This document shows, in pieces, positions 61,306 through 64,000 of a stretch of 64,000 nucleotides of DNA. The notes beneath the pieces were generated by a model. It made no database searches and was not told where the DNA came from. It saw only the letters and a program-made list of their open reading frames with translations. The translations under genes and the position numbers were made by a program. Source of the DNA: Verrucomicrobiaceae bacterium (GTDB lineage: Bacteria > Verrucomicrobiota > Verrucomicrobiia > Verrucomicrobiales > Verrucomicrobiaceae); assembly GCA_016795365.1 (NCBI GenBank), contig JAEUHN010000038.1, positions 1 through 64,000 on the forward strand, read 5' to 3'. The number at the start of each line of letters is the position of its first letter. Position 1 is the stretch's first letter.

Positions 61306-61523
61306 GGGCAGAGAGAAAGGTGGAAACGAGGGGGCGTTTAGTGCTGAGTCCAGGGCCGTTCGTCAAGGACGGATCGTGAGACCACCGATTCGAGGCCAAG
61401 GAACCCGGATGATTGGGGGCCTCGCTAACGATGCTGGCTCCGGGTTGAAAACCCTGATTTCTAACCAAGATCAAAAGAAGTTTGCGCGCGCCGCCCATTC
61501 TCTCTACCATCGCCACCCTTCTT

Positions 61524-62426
61524 ATGGCGAAACAAGTGTTAGGTAAAGGTCTCGGCGCACTCATCAGCACCCCAGGTGCCAGCGGTGTGTCCAAGCCCCC
61601 GCCGCTCTCCTTGCCCGCGCAGGGCGACGTCGTTCGCCGTGTGACGCTGGATCAGGTGGTGCCCAGTCCCTTGCAGCCGCGCACGGAGTTCCTCTCTGAG
61701 CAGCTCACCGAACTCGTCGATTCCATCCGCGAGCACGGCATCATCCAGCCGCTGATCGTTCGACCGGTGAACGGCAAACTGGAACTGATCGCTGGTGAGC
61801 GACGCTTCCGTGCCTCCCGTGAACTCGGCCTCGCCGAGGTCCCTGTCATTGTCCGGGAAGCGAGCGATCGCGACGTGCTGGAAATGGCGCTCATCGAGAA
61901 CCTCCAGCGTGAGAATCTCAATCCGATTGAAGAAGCCCGGGCCTACTCCCGCCTGTCGAAGGACTTCCAGATGCGTCAGGAAGACATCGCCCAGCGCGTC
62001 GGCAAGAACCGCGCTACCGTGGCAAATGCGATGCGTCTGCTGGACCTGCCCAAGCGCGTCCAGGACATGCTTGCGCAGTCCGTGATCTCCACCGGTCATG
62101 CCAAGGTGCTGCTGAGTCTCAAGCAAAACGAGGATCAGGAAAACGCCGCTGGCGAAATTGTCCGCAAGGGCATGACCGTTCGCGCTGCCGAGAAGCTGGT
62201 GGCTGGCATCCTTAACCCGCCCATCAAAAAGCCCGAGCCTGCGCTCCAAGCGGATGTGCAGCAGGCCATCGAAGCGGTCGAGCAACGTCTCACGCGCTAC
62301 TTCGCTACCAATGTGAACGTCAGCCATGCCGACAAGAAAGGCCGCATCGAGATCGACTACTATGGCGTCGACGACCTGAATCGACTCCTGGCCAAGATGG
62401 GTTTGGCTGACGAGGACGATGTGTAA
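61524..62426 (+). CDS. parB: Chromosome partitioning protein ParB
   Basis: 300 residues from ATG 61524 ([15 protein letters not shown]). The ParB/Srx CTPase motif GERRFRAS at 91-98 and the partner motif [14 protein letters not shown] are intact. The HTH for parS follows ([20 protein letters not shown]), then the C-terminal dimerisation domain. No parA is adjacent in the window. No parS site was recognised by eye. Confidence 0.95.
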   Translation: MAKQVLGKGLGALISTPGASGVSKPPPLSLPAQGDVVRRVTLDQVVPSPLQPRTEFLSEQLTELVDSIREHGIIQPLIVRPVNGKLELIAGERRFRASRELGLAEVPVIVREASDRDVLEMALIENLQRENLNPIEEARAYSRLSKDFQMRQEDIAQRVGKNRATVANAMRLLDLPKRVQDMLAQSVISTGHAKVLLSLKQNEDQENAAGEIVRKGMTVRAAEKLVAGILNPPIKKPEPALQADVQQAIEAVEQRLTRYFATNVNVSHADKKGRIEIDYYGVDDLNRLLAKMGLADEDDV

Positions 62427-62447
62427 TGGGGCTACTTAGCGCCCCGC

Positions 62448-63026
62448 GTGAGCGATGTGGAAAATGAGGAATGCCGAATGACGAAGGAAGTCCCAATGAC
62501 CAAGTCGGAATCCACCGCATTCACCAAGAGCTTCGGGCCTCGAGCTTCGTCATTCATTCGTCATTCATCATTCGTCCTTCGTCATTTTTGCCAGCACATC
62601 CTCGCGGCGTTGGTGCTCACAGTGCTTCTGCCCTCGTGCTCGAAGGCCGACTCACCTGACGAGGCCGCAGTCCGCACCCATCTAACGAGCTACTTCTCCA
62701 CCTGGTCCGCCAAGGACATGGAGGGCTACGGCAAGTGCTTTCAGGAGGGGGCTCGCATCACCTTCGTCCAGCCGGGATTGCCGCCGTCCACCGAAACGCT
62801 CACTGACTTCCTTCACAGCCAGCGGATGGCGCATACGATGTCCACTGTGCCGATGAAGGAGGAGCCCACCGAGATGACGATCACGGTTGGCAAAGGCATC
62901 GCTCAGGCCTGTGTAAAGTGGAAGCTCACGAAGGGAGACACCGTGACCACGGGCACCGATATGTTCACCCTTGCACGCACCTCGGCGGGCTGGCGGATTG
63001 TGGCCCTCGTGTGGGAGCAGGACTGA
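62448..63026 (+). CDS. NTF2-like/SnoaL-like lipoprotein
   Basis: Up to 192 residues. The lipobox LLPSCSKAD gives a lipoprotein. The preceding 40 residues (ENEECRMTKEVPMTK, RASSFIRHSSFVLRHFC) come from a dispersed repeat, so the true start may be later. The mature domain (EAAVRTHLTSYFSTWSAKDM, GYGKCFQEGARITFVQPG) has the NTF2-like/DUF4440 pattern. Its function is unknown; family members bind small ligands or act in secretion. Confidence 0.65.
   Translation: MSDVENEECRMTKEVPMTKSESTAFTKSFGPRASSFIRHSSFVLRHFCQHILAALVLTVLLPSCSKADSPDEAAVRTHLTSYFSTWSAKDMEGYGKCFQEGARITFVQPGLPPSTETLTDFLHSQRMAHTMSTVPMKEEPTEMTITVGKGIAQACVKWKLTKGDTVTTGTDMFTLARTSAGWRIVALVWEQD
62457..62592. repeat. Dispersed AATGACGAA / TTCGTCATT element
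   Basis: GAATGACGAAGGA near 62474 and TCCTTCGTCATT near 62573 are inverted repeats, with several shorter copies (CATTCGTCATTCATCATTCG) between. The same motif family is at 32186-32229 and 37838-37860. It supplies the N-terminal codons of the lipoprotein frame. Confidence 0.6.
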
Positions 63027-63089
63027 CTGCGAGCCGAGTGGTTTGTTTCTTGATCCTGATCGTCCGCTGGCGCATAGGCAGCGCCACTC

Positions 63090-64000
63090 ATGAGCAAGCC
63101 CGCCAAACCTGCCGCGTCCATCCCTGAAGCCGAAGCTCCACGTCACGCCCAGTGGTGTCTGGCCTTGATCTGCTTTCTTGCCGGAGCGGCGATCATGGTG
63201 ATCGAGATCAGTGCGTATCGGCTTTTGGCCCCGACCTTTGGTAACAGCGCCTTCACCTGGACGGCTCTCATCGGAGTGGTGCTGATTGCCTTCAGCGCGG
63301 GCGGTTACCTTGGCGGCTGGCTGGCGGAGAAGAAGTCGGATTTTGCCCTGCTGGGCTGGTTGCTGGCCGGTGCATCCGTGCTCACGATGTTCGTGCCGTT
63401 GTTCAATTCGGGCCTGGCTCCCTCGTTCGAGAGGTCCGGGTTGATTGCAGGACCTCTCATGATTTCGATCCTGCTCTTCCTGATCCCTGGCGTCCTGCTC
63501 GGTGCCGTGTCACCAGCCTCCGTGCGATTGTTCAGCTTGCTCAGCAAAGACGCACATGTGGGATTCGCCGCAGGCACAATCAGCATGCTCGGATCGCTGG
63601 GTAGTTTCGTGGGCACCTTGCTTTCGGGCTTTTACTTGCTGTCGAACTTCGGCGTGAAGAGCATCTTTCTCGGCACTGGGCTGGTGCTTCTGTGCCTTGC
63701 TGGGCTGGCGTTTTACATTGCGCGCAATCCGATCAAGTCGCAGCTACCGATCTGGCTGTCGGGGCTAGTTGCCGGTGGCATGGGGCTCGGGGCACAAGAC
63801 CGCGCGTTGGCTAATGTGATTTACGAGCACGACTCCTACTACCATCGCATTCAGGTGCTGGAGCAGGGGAGTGCGCCGCACACGGAGCGCTATCTGCATC
63901 TGGACTCGACGATCGAAGGCGGCATGCGGATGCGTGATGGCGGCATCGTGCTGGACTACCAAAAGTTCTGGCAGCTGCCGCAAATGAAGCCGGGCTTCGA
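63090..64000 (+). CDS. Fused membrane / spermidine-synthase-like protein, 3' end outside
   Basis: Partial: the frame is open from ATG 63090 to the window edge (about 303 residues). At least six membrane segments are visible (CLALICFLAGAAIMVIEISA, WTALIGVVLIAFSAGGYLGG, MISILLFLIPGVLLGAVSP, SIFLGTGLVLLCLAGLAFYI). They are followed by the start of a spermidine-synthase-like fold (YEHDSYYHRIQVLEQG, YLHLDSTIEGGM). This 'fused MFS/spermidine synthase' type is common in bacteria, but polyamine synthesis has not been shown for most members. Confidence 0.85.
   Translation, partial: MSKPAKPAASIPEAEAPRHAQWCLALICFLAGAAIMVIEISAYRLLAPTFGNSAFTWTALIGVVLIAFSAGGYLGGWLAEKKSDFALLGWLLAGASVLTMFVPLFNSGLAPSFERSGLIAGPLMISILLFLIPGVLLGAVSPASVRLFSLLSKDAHVGFAAGTISMLGSLGSFVGTLLSGFYLLSNFGVKSIFLGTGLVLLCLAGLAFYIARNPIKSQLPIWLSGLVAGGMGLGAQDRALANVIYEHDSYYHRIQVLEQGSAPHTERYLHLDSTIEGGMRMRDGGIVLDYQKFWQLPQMKPGF

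Noticed and set aside
59824..61341. 505-codon open frame on the plus strand
   Set aside because: It lies entirely opposite the topoisomerase gene and has no domain; it is a GC-rich shadow.

Overview
The window looks like part of a Verrucomicrobiota chromosome, probably a Prosthecobacter-like member of the Verrucomicrobiaceae. This rests on high GC, many Sec-exported proteins ending in a 'DxDxDG..N..EF.AGTDP' block, and dispersed palindromes whose translations give stretches such as ERGHSCP, GARTLLSAE or SSFIRHSSFV. I could not run a search, so the taxonomy is inference.

Layout. 1-12.7 kb: a type I-G (formerly I-U) CRISPR-Cas locus on the minus strand, in transcription order csb1, csb2, cas3, csb3, an inserted antitoxin / Fic / HEPN-like module, cas4-cas1 fusion, cas2, leader and an array of at least 20 repeats that runs off the left edge. 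12.8-13.8 kb: divergent from csb1, a PIN (DUF3368) toxin and a UPF0175 antitoxin. Between them sits a 117-bp element closed by a 12-bp inverted repeat and holding one isolated, structurally conserved CRISPR repeat. 13.8-16.7 kb: a pair of divergent small genes (one kinase-like), a VWA protein, a WYL regulator and 74-bp tandem repeats. 16.7-21.8 kb: a mobile-element replication block (HTH genes, zinc-finger/Toprim primase, D5-type helicase, large palindrome). 22-25.2 kb: a secreted protein, a PIN/antitoxin pair, small exported proteins and one frameshifted gene. 25.2-52.7 kb: a 27.5-kb co-directional run of ten genes, nearly all for exported proteins. They include a 2,330-residue SpvB/FG-GAP/Rhs protein, two 1,150-residue proteins whose C-termini resemble the TcB-binding end of Tc toxin A subunits, two P-domain/PKD proteins, tail-collar and kelch proteins, and a PPIase lipoprotein. 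52.9-54.4 kb: a frameshifted tyrosine integrase and a 3' fragment of an initiator tRNA-Met gene, the right end of an integrated island. 54.5-64 kb: chromosomal backbone (SGNH hydrolase, PpiD-like chaperone, DUF3482-type GTPase, engB, parC/gyrA-like, parB, NTF2-like lipoprotein, spermidine-synthase-like protein).

How it may work together. The most interesting unit is the CRISPR locus with its flanking toxin-antitoxin genes. The isolated repeat is followed by a spacer-like stretch whose seed (positions 1-5 and 7-9) matches a site in the csb1/PIN divergent intergenic region preceded by TTT. That is the layout expected of a crRNA-like regulatory guide (CreA or CreR type) that lets the I-G Cascade repress its own operon or the toxin; none of this has been tested. 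The second is the exported Tc-like gene run, where receptor-like, scaffold-like and Rhs components share modules and have probably been duplicated as cassettes.
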